Shown here one piece after another: positions 52,995 through 62,095 of a stretch of 64,000 bases of DNA; within the stretch, counting starts at the first letter, position 1, and each line of letters starts with the position of its first letter. Below the pieces are notes generated by a model that worked only from the letters and a program-made list of their open reading frames with translations, was not told the DNA's origin and did no database searches. The position numbers were made by a program, and so were the translations under genes. The stretch is from NCBI GenBank assembly GCA_016711085.1, contig JADJTR010000002.1, positions 620,001-684,000 of the forward strand, written 5' to 3'. The stretch comes from Phyllobacteriaceae bacterium. Its GTDB lineage: Bacteria; Pseudomonadota; Alphaproteobacteria; Rhizobiales; Rhizobiaceae.

Positions 52995-53177
52995 ATGCGG
53001 GCGGCATCGATGATCCGGAAATTCCTCAGGGACGAAAAAGGCAACACAGCCGTCGAGTACGCGCTGCTCAGTGTGCTTTTCGTTCTTGGAATAGTTGGCA
53101 CCTGGAGCTTCATGGGCAATACGCTTGGCGATTTCATGTCGGAAGTGGCCGTCTATTTCAGCAATCAGGTCAACTGA
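52995..53177 (+). CDS. Flp family type IVb pilin
   Basis: A 60-residue pilin precursor. MIRKFLRDEKG is the leader and cleavage after the glycine leaves NTAVEYALLSVLFVLGIVG, with the Glu at position 5 of the mature protein and the hydrophobic N-terminal helix, as in Flp/TadV-processed pilins. The rest is short, as usual. Starts at 53010 (MIRKF) or a TTG at 52980 are alternatives. No tad secretion genes are in the window, so the pilin is encoded apart from its machinery or belongs to a small orphan locus. Confidence 0.82.
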   Translation: MRAASMIRKFLRDEKGNTAVEYALLSVLFVLGIVGTWSFMGNTLGDFMSEVAVYFSNQVN

Positions 53178-54077
53178 ACCCCGCGCTCGGCGTTTTTCAG
53201 CGCTTGCGCCAGCGAAACAGCAGCCGAACCGCGTCGGGCCGGCTTGGGTCGATCCGGGTGCGGCGCCCAGCCTGACAGCCAAATCGTGGAAAACGTGGCG
53301 GGAAGCCGCCCATCCGCGCCGCCGTGCATGGCGGCGTAGCGCCTTTCCGCGCCGGCAAAAAGGGTTCGCGGCGCCGGCTTGCGCGAACGGTCGACAAGCG
53401 CGTTTGTTTCGCCCATGGCGCGCAAGTCGCGCATGAGGCGGATCGAGCGAAGCGTACCTCACGACAACCTCGTCGACATCGACGACCGGCATGGCGAAAC
53501 CGGCTTGCTGCAACAAATCGCCGAGTTGTCGGATGTCGGCAAAGGGCATGATTCGCGGACTGGCGACGCCGCTGGCCGCCTCGGCCGACAACAGCGCCTC
53601 CCGCAATTCGCGCAGCGTTCCGGCGCCGGGCAGCGCGGCGATGAACAATCCGTCCGGCTTCAGCGCCCTCAGCACCCGGACGAAAAAGCCGGCGACATCG
53701 TTGACGGCGTGCAGCGCCAGCAGGCTGACGATCAGATCGGCGCTTTCGGCGGGCAGGTCGAGCGCTTCGGGATCCTGGGCAACGACACCATTGCGTGTTT
53801 CGGCGAACCCTGCCTGCTCGATCCGCAAGGGCTCTCCCGCGACGCGGCCGCTGCGCATCAGGGCATCGACCGCGTGAGCGGTGCGCGAAAACAAAACGAC
53901 GGGCGCGGCGAAACGACGGTCGATGGCGGCGAGTCGATCGGCCAGGTCTTCGGCGGCGCGGGCCATGAGGAAATCGGCGCCGGGCGTGGCGAGGCGCGCC
54001 GCGCGGGACAGGCGCTGCAAACGGGTTTCGACGTCTATGACCGGGTCGCCGCGGCTCAAGCTTGCAATCCAAGGCAA
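53165..54077 (-). CDS. NDUFAF5/BioC-like methyltransferase, frameshifted
   Basis: A SAM-dependent methyltransferase of about 300 residues of the group that includes the complex I assembly factor NDUFAF5. RLQRLSRAARLATPGADFLMARAAEDLADRL is the usual N-terminal block, PAESADLIVSLLALHAVND and RVLRALKPDGLFIAALPG are methyltransferase motifs, and, in the second frame, RDLRAMGETNAL and FSTIWLSGWAPHPDRPKP finish the protein. The frame shift is near 53442 (one extra C in GATCCGCC). The start is uncertain: no ATG fits and the TTG at 54077 is only a guess. Its stop overlaps the convergent pilin gene by 13 bp. Confidence 0.78.
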
Positions 54078-54119
54078 TTTGCCTTTCCGTTAGCACGTTC
54101 GGGCGGGAAAAGGCGGACC

Positions 54120-54866
54120 ATGCTGTCGCGTTTCGGTGAAATCGGGCGTTTGCCGGCGCGGCTGCTGTTCCCGCCGATTTGCCAGGGTTGCGATGCGATC
54201 CTGACCGAACCCGGCACGCTGTGCCCGATTTGCTGGTCGAGCGTCCGCTTTCTCGAAGAGCCCTGGTGCGCGGTGCTCGGCGTGCCCTTCGCGCACGACC
54301 TCGGCGACGGCATCGTTTCGGCTGACGCCATCGCCAACCCGCCGGATTTCGACCGGGCGCGATCGGCGGTGGTCCATGATGGCGTGGCGCGGCGGATTGC
54401 CCAGGCGCTGAAATACAATGACCGGACCGATCTGGCTCCGTCGATGGCGCGCTGGATTGCGCGCGCCGGCGCTGAATTGGTCGCCGACGCTGATCTTGTC
54501 ATCGCCGTGCCGCTGCATCGCCGGCGCTTCCTTTCCCGGCGCTTCAACCAGTCGGCGGAACTGGCGCGCGCCCTGGCGAGACTTGCCGGCAAGCCGCTGG
54601 GCGCGGGCGTTGTGTTGCGAACGCGCCATACGCATCAGCAGGTTGGGCTGACGGCGCGCGAGCGCGACGACAATGTGCGCGGCGCTTTCGCCGTGCCGAA
54701 GGAGCGGGAGATCGATGTGCGCGGACGGCGCATCCTCGTCGTCGACGACGTGTTCACCACCGGCGCGACCGTGTCGGCGGTGGCGCGCGCGCTCAAGCGC
54801 AAGGGCGCGGCCGGCGTCGACGTGCTGACCTTTTCCCGGGTCATGCCGGGGGATGCGCTCGGTTGA
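54120..54866 (+). CDS. comF: ComF family phosphoribosyltransferase-like protein
   Basis: A 248-residue ComF protein. The N-terminal zinc ribbon is ICQGCDAILTEPGTLCPICW. The phosphoribosyltransferase-type domain has AVPLHRRRFLSRRFNQSAELA and the PRPP-binding loop RILVVDDVFTTGATVSAVARAL. ComF proteins take part in DNA uptake in competent bacteria and are general housekeeping genes elsewhere. It lies head to head with the methyltransferase and 40 bp before the glutaredoxin gene. Confidence 0.92.
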   Translation: MLSRFGEIGRLPARLLFPPICQGCDAILTEPGTLCPICWSSVRFLEEPWCAVLGVPFAHDLGDGIVSADAIANPPDFDRARSAVVHDGVARRIAQALKYNDRTDLAPSMARWIARAGAELVADADLVIAVPLHRRRFLSRRFNQSAELARALARLAGKPLGAGVVLRTRHTHQQVGLTARERDDNVRGAFAVPKEREIDVRGRRILVVDDVFTTGATVSAVARALKRKGAAGVDVLTFSRVMPGDALG

Positions 54867-54906
54867 GGCCGTCGCTATATAGGGCGCAACGAACACGGAG
54901 CAGACC

Positions 54907-55185
54907 ATGGTCGATGTGACGATCTACACGCGGGACTGGTGCGGCTATTGCGCCCGCGCCAAGCAATTGCTGGACGCCAAGGGCGTCGCCTACACGGAGC
55001 ACAATGCGACGGAAGCGCCGGAACTGCGCGCCGAGATGATCGAAATGTCCGGGCGCGCGACCTTCCCGCAAATCTTCATCGGCGAGCATCACGTCGGCGG
55101 CTGCGACGATATCTTCGCGCTGGAGCGCTCGGGACGCCTCGATCCGCTTTTGCAGACCGGCGAATTGCTGAAGGTGGCGCGATGA
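54907..55185 (+). CDS. grxC: glutaredoxin 3
   Basis: A 92-residue dithiol glutaredoxin of the GrxC group. The active site is RDWCGYCARAKQLL (C12 and C15), the cis-proline loop is ATFPQIFIGEHHVGG and the C-terminal GGCDDIFALERSG binds glutathione. It reduces protein disulfides and glutathione mixed disulfides using GSH. The stop overlaps the nitrilase start by 4 bp. Confidence 0.94.
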   Translation: MVDVTIYTRDWCGYCARAKQLLDAKGVAYTEHNATEAPELRAEMIEMSGRATFPQIFIGEHHVGGCDDIFALERSGRLDPLLQTGELLKVAR

Positions 55186-56039
55186 GCGCATTTCGCGCCG
55201 CGGCATTGCAGATGCGGTCCGGCGTCGATCCGGCGGCGAATGCGCGCGCCTTCGAGGCGCTGGCGCGCGAAGCGGCGGCCAAGGGCGCGACCTATGTGCA
55301 GAGCCCGGAGATGACCGGCGCGGTCAATCGCGACCGGGCGTCGATGATGGCGGCGCTGAGGAGCGAGGCGGAGGACATCGTTGTCGCCACGGCGCGGCGG
55401 CTGGCGGACGAATTGTCGATCCACATTCATGTCGGGTCCACCGCCATCGCGCGTCCCGACGGGAAGGTTGCAAACCGCGCCTTCCTGTTCGCACCGGGCG
55501 GCGCCTTGTTGGCGACCTACGACAAGGTGCATATGTTCGATGTCGATCTCGACAAGGGCGAAAGCTGGCGCGAATCGGCGACCTACGAACCGGGACGCGA
55601 GATCGTGGTGGCGGATTTGCCGTTCGCCGGAATCGGCCTGGCTGTCTGCTACGATCTGCGCTTTCCGCAATTGTTCCGGGCCCAGGCGCTGGCCGGCGCG
55701 AATGTGCTGACCATGCCGGCGGCGTTCACCCGCCAGACCGGCGAGGCGCACTGGCATGTCCTGCAACGAGCCCGCGCCATCGAGAACGGCGCGTGGGTGA
55801 TTTCGGCGGCGCAGGGCGGCCCGCACGAGGACGGACGCGAAACCTATGGCCATTCGCTGATCGTCGATCCGTGGGGGCGCGTCGTCGCCGAAGCCGACCA
55901 TGACCGGCCGGGCATCGTCATCGCCGACATCGATCCGGCGGCCTCGCTCGAGGCCCGCCAGAAAATACCCAATCTGAAGAACGCCCGCGATTTCGCCATC
56001 CGCCGGACGACGGGCGAGGCGGTACGGCAGGCGTCATGA
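55182..56039 (+). CDS. nitrilase-superfamily carbon-nitrogen hydrolase
   Basis: A 285-residue Nit-type hydrolase. The catalytic triad is visible as SPEMTG (E43), TYDKVHMFD (K115) and VCYDLRFPQLFR (C156). MSAFRAAALQMRSGVDPAANAR and the C-terminal AAQGGPHEDGRETYGHSLIVDPWGRVVAE place it with Nit1/Nit2-like proteins, which hydrolyse deaminated glutathione or omega-amides. The translational coupling with glutaredoxin supports a glutathione-related substrate; this is inference. The DUF1178 gene overlaps it by 4 bp. Confidence 0.9.
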   Translation: MSAFRAAALQMRSGVDPAANARAFEALAREAAAKGATYVQSPEMTGAVNRDRASMMAALRSEAEDIVVATARRLADELSIHIHVGSTAIARPDGKVANRAFLFAPGGALLATYDKVHMFDVDLDKGESWRESATYEPGREIVVADLPFAGIGLAVCYDLRFPQLFRAQALAGANVLTMPAAFTRQTGEAHWHVLQRARAIENGAWVISAAQGGPHEDGRETYGHSLIVDPWGRVVAEADHDRPGIVIADIDPAASLEARQKIPNLKNARDFAIRRTTGEAVRQAS

Positions 56040-56460
56040 TCCGTTTTCGCTATGTTGCGAAAAAGGTCATGGGTTCGAGGGCTGGTTTCGCGACAATGCC
56101 GATTTCGAAAAGCTCAACGCAGCCGGACTCAACGCCTGCCCCGTCTGCGGCAGCCACTCGGTCGAAAAGGCGTTGATGGCTCCGGCGGTGCAAGGCGCGG
56201 CCAAGCGCGATACCGTGTCGCTCGGCATGGGCGAGGAGCAGAGACAAGCGCTGGCCGAGCTGAAGGCGCTGACCGACAAGATGCGCGCCAATGCCGAGAA
56301 TGTCGGGCCGCGCTTCGCCGAGGAGGCGCGCAAGATCCACTATGGCGAGGCGGAAGCGCGCGGCATATTCGGCGAGGCGACGCGCGAGGAAGCAAAAGAA
56401 CTGGTCGAGGAAGGTGTGCCGGTGATGCCGCTGCCGGCATTTCCCGACGAGGCGAATTGA
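56036..56460 (+). CDS. DUF1178 family protein, frameshifted
   Basis: A protein of about 141 residues of the DUF1178 family. In the restored frame it begins MIRFRYV-CEKGHGFEGWF and continues with GLNACPVCGSHSVEKALMAP, a C4-type zinc ribbon in which the first Cys pair partner is at CEKGH. The remainder is helical and acidic (PRFAEEARKIHYGEAEARGIFG). One base is missing near 56054 (TATGTTGCG), so as given the frame leaves the family after eight codons. It is coupled to the nitrilase gene. Function unknown. Confidence 0.82.
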
Positions 56461-56463
56461 GGC

Positions 56464-57209
56464 TCACCCCGCCTTTTCGGCCAGAACCATGTAGTTGACG
56501 GAGGTGTCGCGCGAGCGTTCCCAGCGGTCGGCGAGCGGATTGAAGAAAACGCCGACGGTCTCGGCGATGGTCATGCCGGCCGACGACAGCGCGGCGGGCA
56601 ATTCCTCGGGCGCACCAGCTTCTCGTACTGGTGGGTGCCGCGCGGCAGCCAGCGCAGGATGTATTCGGCGCCGAAGATAGCGAGGCCGAGCGCCTTCAGC
56701 GTGCGGTTGATGGTGGCGACGAACATGACGCCACCCGGCCTGACCAGCGATGCAGTGGTGGACATGTAGAGGCTCACGTCGGCGACGTGCTCGACCACTT
56801 CCATGTTGAGCACGACGTCGAAAGCCTCGCCGGCCTCGGCCAGCGCCTCGGCCGTGGTGGCGCGATAATCGATGGACAGGCCGGATTGCGCGGCGTGCAG
56901 CCGCGCCACCTCGATGTTGACCGCGGAGGGATCGACGCCGACGACCGTGGCGCCAAGGCGGGCCATCGGCTCGCAGAGCAGGCCGCCGCCGCAGCCGATA
57001 TCGAGGATGCGCAAGCCGGCGAAAGGCGCGGCGGCGTTGGCGTCACGGCCGAAGCGGGCGGCGAGCGTGTCGCGGATATAGGCGAGGCGCACCGGATTGA
57101 ATTTATGCAGCGGCTTGAACTTGCCCTCGGGGCTCCACCATTCGCGCGCCATGCGCGAGAATCGGTCGACCTCGGCGGCGTCGACGGTTGAGCGGGCGGC
57201 AGCGGCCAT
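56464..57209 (-). CDS. ubiG: ubiquinone biosynthesis O-methyltransferase UbiG, frameshifted
   Basis: UbiG methylates both hydroxyls during ubiquinone synthesis. VDRFSRMAREWWSPEGKFKPLHKFNPVR at the N terminus, SAM motif I ILDIGCGGGLLCEPMARLGA, DVVLNMEVVEHVADV and TINRTLKALGLAIFGAEYILRWLPRGTH are all diagnostic. Near 56614 one base is missing: LVRP should continue EELPAALSSAGM and end NYMVLAEKAG with TGA at 56464-56466. The restored length of about 249 residues is normal. Divergent from lysC. Confidence 0.92.
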
Positions 57210-57322
57210 GGCGGTCTTCCCCGTGTTTCCGGCTCCAAGTCGGGCGCAGCCGAACGAATGTCAAGGTCCTGCCGCGTCTTGCGGATCGCGGCGACTTTGT
57301 CTATCAGGCCGGCCATCGATGG

Positions 57323-57343
57323 TTGCTGCTCCGGAAGCAGCAA
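57323..57343 (+). promoter_or_regulatory. perfect hairpin in the lysC leader
   Basis: TTGCTGCT-CCGGA-AGCAGCAA is an 8-bp perfect stem with a 5-nt loop, followed by TTTC, 44 nt before the lysC ATG. It might be an attenuator, a transcript end or a regulator site; no leader peptide with a control codon run is evident. Confidence 0.35.
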
Positions 57344-57387
57344 TTTCAAGGGTTTCGGCGCCACGCGCGCACGGAGCTGATCTCATC

Positions 57388-58662
57388 ATGGCGCGCATCG
57401 TCATGAAATTCGGCGGAACGTCGGTCGCCGATCTCGACCGCATCCACAATGTGGCGCGCCATGTGAAGCGCGAAGTGGATGCCGGTCACGAGGTCGCCGT
57501 CGTCGTCTCGGCCATGTCCGGCAAAACCAACGAATTGGTCGGCTGGGTTCAATCGATGCCGAAAGTGGCGGGATCGGCCGCGCCGGTGTTCGACGCGCGC
57601 GAATACGACGCCGTTGTCGCCTCGGGCGAACAGGTGACTTCCGGGCTGCTCGCCATCGCGCTGCAATCGATGGGCATCGAAGCGCGTTCCTGGCAGGGCT
57701 GGCAAATCCCGATCCAAACCGACAACGCCCATGGCGCGGCGCGCATCCTCGACATCGACGGGTCGGAGATCGTCCGCCGTTTCGGCGAAGGCCAGGTGGC
57801 GGTGATCGCCGGCTTCCAGGGCGTCGGGCCGGACAACCGGCTGGCGACACTCGGGCGCGGCGGTTCCGACACCTCGGCGGTGGCGGTGGCGGCGGCGCTG
57901 AAGGCGGACCGCTGCGACATCTACACCGATGTCGACGGCGTCTACACGACCGATCCGCGCATCGAACCCAAGGCGCGACGGCTCGCCAAGATTTCCTTCG
58001 AGGAAATGCTGGAAATGGCGTCTCTCGGGGCCAAGGTGCTGCAGGTGCGCTCGGTCGAGCTCGCCATGGTTCACAAGGTGCGCACCTTCGTGCGGTCGTC
58101 CTTCGACGATCCGGATGCGCCGGGCATGGGCGATCTTCTCAACCCGCCCGGAACCCTCATTTGCGACGAGGAAGAAATCGTGGAACAGCAGGTCGTCACC
58201 GGCATCGCCTACGCCAAGGATGAAGCGCAGATTTCGCTGCGTCGCGTGTCGGACCGGCCCGGCGTCGCCGCCGGCATTTTCGGCCCGCTGGCCGAGGCGC
58301 ACATCAATGTCGACATGATCGTCCAGAACATTTCGGAAGACGGATCGACCACCGACATGACCTTCACGGTGCCGTCGGGCGACATCAACAAGGCGCTCGC
58401 CGTGCTGGAAAAGACCCGTCAGACCATCGGCTTCGACGCGGTCCAGTCGGAACCGGGCATGGTCAAGGTGTCGGTCATCGGCATCGGCATGCGCAGCCAT
58501 GCCGGCGTCGCGGCCACGGCGTTCAAGGCCTTGGCCGACAAAGGCATCAACATCCGCGCCATCACCACATCCGAGATCAAGATTTCCATACTGATCGACG
58601 GGCCCTACGCCGAACTCGCGGTGAGGACTTTGCATTCCGTCTACGGTCTGGATAAGCAGTAG
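57388..58662 (+). CDS. lysC: aspartate kinase
   Basis: A 424-residue aspartokinase, the first step to lysine, threonine, methionine and diaminopimelate. The catalytic part has IVMKFGGTSVADLDRIHNVA, VVVSAMSGKTNEL and ATLGRGGSDTSAVAVAAAL with YTDVDGVYTTDPRI. Two ACT domains follow (RRVSDRPGVAAGIFGPLAEA, and GVAATAFKALADKGINIRAI), so feedback control by lysine and/or threonine is expected. It precedes ptsP by 82 bp; lysA in this window is the last lysine step. Confidence 0.96.
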   Translation: MARIVMKFGGTSVADLDRIHNVARHVKREVDAGHEVAVVVSAMSGKTNELVGWVQSMPKVAGSAAPVFDAREYDAVVASGEQVTSGLLAIALQSMGIEARSWQGWQIPIQTDNAHGAARILDIDGSEIVRRFGEGQVAVIAGFQGVGPDNRLATLGRGGSDTSAVAVAAALKADRCDIYTDVDGVYTTDPRIEPKARRLAKISFEEMLEMASLGAKVLQVRSVELAMVHKVRTFVRSSFDDPDAPGMGDLLNPPGTLICDEEEIVEQQVVTGIAYAKDEAQISLRRVSDRPGVAAGIFGPLAEAHINVDMIVQNISEDGSTTDMTFTVPSGDINKALAVLEKTRQTIGFDAVQSEPGMVKVSVIGIGMRSHAGVAATAFKALADKGINIRAITTSEIKISILIDGPYAELAVRTLHSVYGLDKQ

Positions 58663-58744
58663 AATACCGGAATCAACCGGTTTAGGGCGGCGGATCGCGG
58701 GAACGCGATTCGCCGGCCCGAAGGCCATTGGAGAACTCCAGCCG

Positions 58745-61012
58745 ATGCGCGAACCCGCGGGCGGCCCACGCGTCCTCCTGAAACGGCTGCGCGAGCTGAC
58801 CGCGGAGCCGCTGGAGCCGCAGGCGCGTCTCGACCGCATCGTCCGCGAAATCGCCGGCAACATGGTGGCCGAGGTTTGCTCGCTTTACGTGCTGCGCGCC
58901 GACCACGTGCTCGAACTGTTCGCCACACAGGGCCTCAATCCCTCCGCCGTGCACCGGGCGCAACTGCGTCTCGGCGAAGGCCTGGTCGGCACGATCGCCG
59001 CGAGCGCGCGACCGTTGAACCTGTCGGATGCGCAGGGCCACCCCGCCTTCCAGTACCTGCCGGAGACGGGCGAAGAGATCTACCATTCGTTCCTCGGCGT
59101 GCCGGTGTTGCGGGCCGGGCGGACTCTCGGCGTGCTGGTGGTGCAGAACCGCACCATGCGCAGCTACCTCGACGAGGAGCTGGAAGCGCTCGAAACGGTG
59201 GCGATGCTGATCGCCGAAATGATCGCCACCGGCGATCTGGCGCGGCTCAATCGCCCGGGCGTCGAACTCGACCTGAAGCGGCCGCAGACCTTCGCCGGCG
59301 TCGCCTTCAATGACGGCGTCGGCCTCGGCCATGTGGTGCTGCACGAGCCGCGCGTCGTCGTCACCAATCTGCTGGCGGAAGACACCGAAGCCGAACTGAA
59401 GCGGTTGTCGGAGGCGGTCGGCACGCTGCGCCTGTCGATCGACGACATGCTGTCGCGCCGCGAAGTCGCCTTCGAGGGCGAGCACCGGGCCGTGCTGGAA
59501 GCCTACCGCATGTTCGCCAACGACGCCGGTTGGGTGCGCCGGCTGGAGGAGGCGGCGCGCAACGGCCTGTCGGCCGAAGCGGCGGTGGAGAAGGTGCAGA
59601 GCGACATGCGGGCGCGCATGATGCACGTCACCGACCCGTATCTGCGCGAACGGATGAGCGATTTCGACGATCTCGCCAATCGGCTCCTGCGCCAGCTGAT
59701 GGGACGCGGTCCGGAGCAGATCGCCGCCGACCTGCCGCGCGACGCCATCGTCGTCGCCCGCGCCATGGGGGCGGCGGAATTGCTCGACTATCCGCGCGAG
59801 CGCCTGCGCGGCCTCGTGCTCGAGGACGGCGCGGCGACCAGCCATGTCGTCATCGTGGCGCGCGCCATGGGCATTCCGGTGGCGGGCCAGGTGCGCGGCG
59901 CCGTCTCGATGGCGGAAAACGGCGACGCGGCGATCGTCGACGGCGAGGACGGGCGGGTGCATCTGCGGCCGCAGCCGGACGTCGAGGCGGCCTATGCCGA
60001 GAAGGTGCGCTTCCGCGCCCGTCGCCAGGCGATGTACCGCGAATTGCGCGATCGGCCGTCGGTGTCGAAGGATGGCGTGGCGATCGATCTGATGATGAAT
60101 GCGGGGCTCGCCGTCGACCTGCCGCAGCTCGACGAATCGGGCGCCGGCGGCATCGGCCTGTTCCGCACCGAATTGCAGTTCATGGTGGCCGCCACCTTCC
60201 CGCGCGCCGAGGCGCAGGAACGGCTCTACCGCGAAGTGCTCGATGCTGCGCGCGGCCGGTCGGTGACCTTTCGCACCCTCGATATCGGCGGCGACAAGGT
60301 GCTGCCCTATTTTTCGACCGAAACGACGGAAGAAAACCCGGCTCTCGGCTGGCGCGCCATCCGCCTGACGCTCGACCGGCCGGCGCTGTTGCGCACCCAG
60401 GTCCGCGCGCTGCTCAAGGCGGCGGGCGGGCGCGAACTGCGCGTCATGCTGCCGATGGTGACGGAAATCGGCGAAATCGCCCAGGCGCGCGAGATGATCG
60501 ACCGCGAAGTGCGTCATTTGTCGCGCTTCGGCTACGAACTGCCAATGAGCCTGAAAATCGGCGCGATGCTGGAAGTGCCGGCGCTGATGTGGCAGCTGGA
60601 CGAATTGATGAAGGCGGTCGATTTCGTTTCGGTCGGCTCCAACGACCTGTTCCAGTTCGTCATGGCGGTCGACCGCGGCAACACGCTCGTCGCCGACCGG
60701 TTCGATCCGTTGTCGACGCCGTTCCTGCGGGTGTTGAAGCAGATCGCTGATGCGGGAAAGCGCAACGGCACGCCGGTGACCTTGTGCGGCGAACTCGCCG
60801 GCAAGCCGATCTCGGCGATGGCGCTGTTCGGCGTCGGTTTCCGCTCGGTGTCGATGTCGGCGGCGTCGATCGGCCCCGTCAAGGCGATGCTGGCACAGCT
60901 CGACATCGCCGAACTCGGCCAATTGTGCGCCGAGCGCATGGCCAATCCGGCGATGGGCAGCGCCCGCGACGTGCTGATCGCGCACGCCGCCGAACACGGC
61001 ATCGCGTTGTAA
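58745..61012 (+). CDS. ptsP: phosphoenolpyruvate-protein phosphotransferase PtsP (EI-Ntr)
   Basis: A 755-residue enzyme I of the nitrogen-related phosphotransferase system. An N-terminal GAF domain (about residues 15-165; VCSLYVLRADHVLELFATQGL, GEGLVGTIAASARPLNL) precedes the EI domains. The phospho-acceptor histidine is in DGAATSHVVIVARAMG (H367). The PEP-binding TIM barrel contains GIGLFRTELQFMV, TLDIGGDKVLPYF, VDFVSVGSNDLFQF and the catalytic cysteine in VTLCGELAG (C681). It phosphorylates NPr and regulates nitrogen and potassium functions. prfA starts 6 bp later. Confidence 0.95.
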   Translation: MREPAGGPRVLLKRLRELTAEPLEPQARLDRIVREIAGNMVAEVCSLYVLRADHVLELFATQGLNPSAVHRAQLRLGEGLVGTIAASARPLNLSDAQGHPAFQYLPETGEEIYHSFLGVPVLRAGRTLGVLVVQNRTMRSYLDEELEALETVAMLIAEMIATGDLARLNRPGVELDLKRPQTFAGVAFNDGVGLGHVVLHEPRVVVTNLLAEDTEAELKRLSEAVGTLRLSIDDMLSRREVAFEGEHRAVLEAYRMFANDAGWVRRLEEAARNGLSAEAAVEKVQSDMRARMMHVTDPYLRERMSDFDDLANRLLRQLMGRGPEQIAADLPRDAIVVARAMGAAELLDYPRERLRGLVLEDGAATSHVVIVARAMGIPVAGQVRGAVSMAENGDAAIVDGEDGRVHLRPQPDVEAAYAEKVRFRARRQAMYRELRDRPSVSKDGVAIDLMMNAGLAVDLPQLDESGAGGIGLFRTELQFMVAATFPRAEAQERLYREVLDAARGRSVTFRTLDIGGDKVLPYFSTETTEENPALGWRAIRLTLDRPALLRTQVRALLKAAGGRELRVMLPMVTEIGEIAQAREMIDREVRHLSRFGYELPMSLKIGAMLEVPALMWQLDELMKAVDFVSVGSNDLFQFVMAVDRGNTLVADRFDPLSTPFLRVLKQIADAGKRNGTPVTLCGELAGKPISAMALFGVGFRSVSMSAASIGPVKAMLAQLDIAELGQLCAERMANPAMGSARDVLIAHAAEHGIAL

Positions 61013-61018
61013 GCTGCG

Positions 61019-62095
61019 ATGATCGCGCTGCCCGCAGAACGCATCGACCGCGTCGTCAAGCGCTTCGACATAATCGAGGCGCAAATGGCGGCCGGCCCCG
61101 CGCCGGAAGATTATGTGCGGCTCGCCGGCGAATACGCCGAGATCGAGGAACTCGCCAAACAGGCGCGCGCGCTCGCGGCGGCCGAAAGCGAGGCAGAGGG
61201 CCTGCGCCAGATGATCGCCGATCCGGCGGGCGATGCCGACATGCGGGCGCTGGCCGAGGCGGAACTGCCGGATGTCGAGGCGCGCCTCGAAGCGCTGGGG
61301 CAGGGGCTGCGTCTGCTGCTGCTGCCGAAGGACGACGCCGACGAGCGCTCCGCCATCCTCGAAATCCGCGCCGGCACCGGCGGCAACGAGGCGTCGCTGT
61401 TCGCCGGCGATCTGTTCCGCATGTACGAGCGCTACGCGGCATTGCGCGGCTGGCGCACCGAGATCGTCTCGGCCAGCGAAGGCGAGGTTGGCGGCTTCAA
61501 GGAAATCATCGCCACGGTGACCGGCAAGGGCGTGTTCTCGCGGCTCAAATTCGAATCGGGCGTGCACCGGGTGCAGCGCGTGCCCGAGACCGAGGCGGGC
61601 GGACGCATCCACACCTCGGCGGCGACGGTGGCGGTGCTGCCGGAGGCGGAAGAGGTCGACATCGAGATCAGGCCGGAGGACATCCGCATCGACACGATGC
61701 GGGCGTCGGGGGCCGGCGGCCAGCATGTCAACACCACCGATTCGGCGGTGCGCATCACCCATCTGCCGACCGGCATCATCGTGGTGCAGGCGGAAAAATC
61801 GCAGCACCAGAACCGGGCGCGGGCGATGCAGATCCTGCGGGCGCGCCTCTACGACCAGAAGCGCGCCGCGGCGGCGGAAGACCGCTCCGAGTCGCGCCGC
61901 CTGCAGGTCGGTTCGGGCGATCGCTCCGAGCGCATCCGCACCTACAATTTCCCGCAGGGGCGGGTCACCGACCACCGCATCAACCTGACGCTCTACAAGC
62001 TCGACCGGGTGATGGAGGGCGATCTCGACGAGGTGGTCGAGGCGCTGATCGCCGACCACCAGGCGCGGCTGCTGGCGGCGGAAGGCGATGACTGA
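61019..62095 (+). CDS. prfA: peptide chain release factor 1
   Basis: A 358-residue RF1 that ends translation at UAA and UAG. The catalytic GGQ is in ASGAGGQHVNTTDSAVRI (G233-G234-Q235), and FSRLKFESGVHRVQRVPETEAGGRIHTSAATVAVLPE is the preceding block. The Q235 region is the substrate of PrmC, encoded directly downstream with an 8-bp overlap. The stop-codon recognition loop lies in the segment before the GGQ domain. Confidence 0.96.
   Translation: MIALPAERIDRVVKRFDIIEAQMAAGPAPEDYVRLAGEYAEIEELAKQARALAAAESEAEGLRQMIADPAGDADMRALAEAELPDVEARLEALGQGLRLLLLPKDDADERSAILEIRAGTGGNEASLFAGDLFRMYERYAALRGWRTEIVSASEGEVGGFKEIIATVTGKGVFSRLKFESGVHRVQRVPETEAGGRIHTSAATVAVLPEAEEVDIEIRPEDIRIDTMRASGAGGQHVNTTDSAVRITHLPTGIIVVQAEKSQHQNRARAMQILRARLYDQKRAAAAEDRSESRRLQVGSGDRSERIRTYNFPQGRVTDHRINLTLYKLDRVMEGDLDEVVEALIADHQARLLAAEGDD

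Noticed and set aside
56774..57364. Minus-strand frame starting MAPKPLKLLLPEQQPSMAG upstream of ubiG
   Set aside because: The opening looks protein-like, but the frame continues antisense-free only as a shifted reading of ubiG and the start lies in the lysC leader hairpin; I saw no family match.
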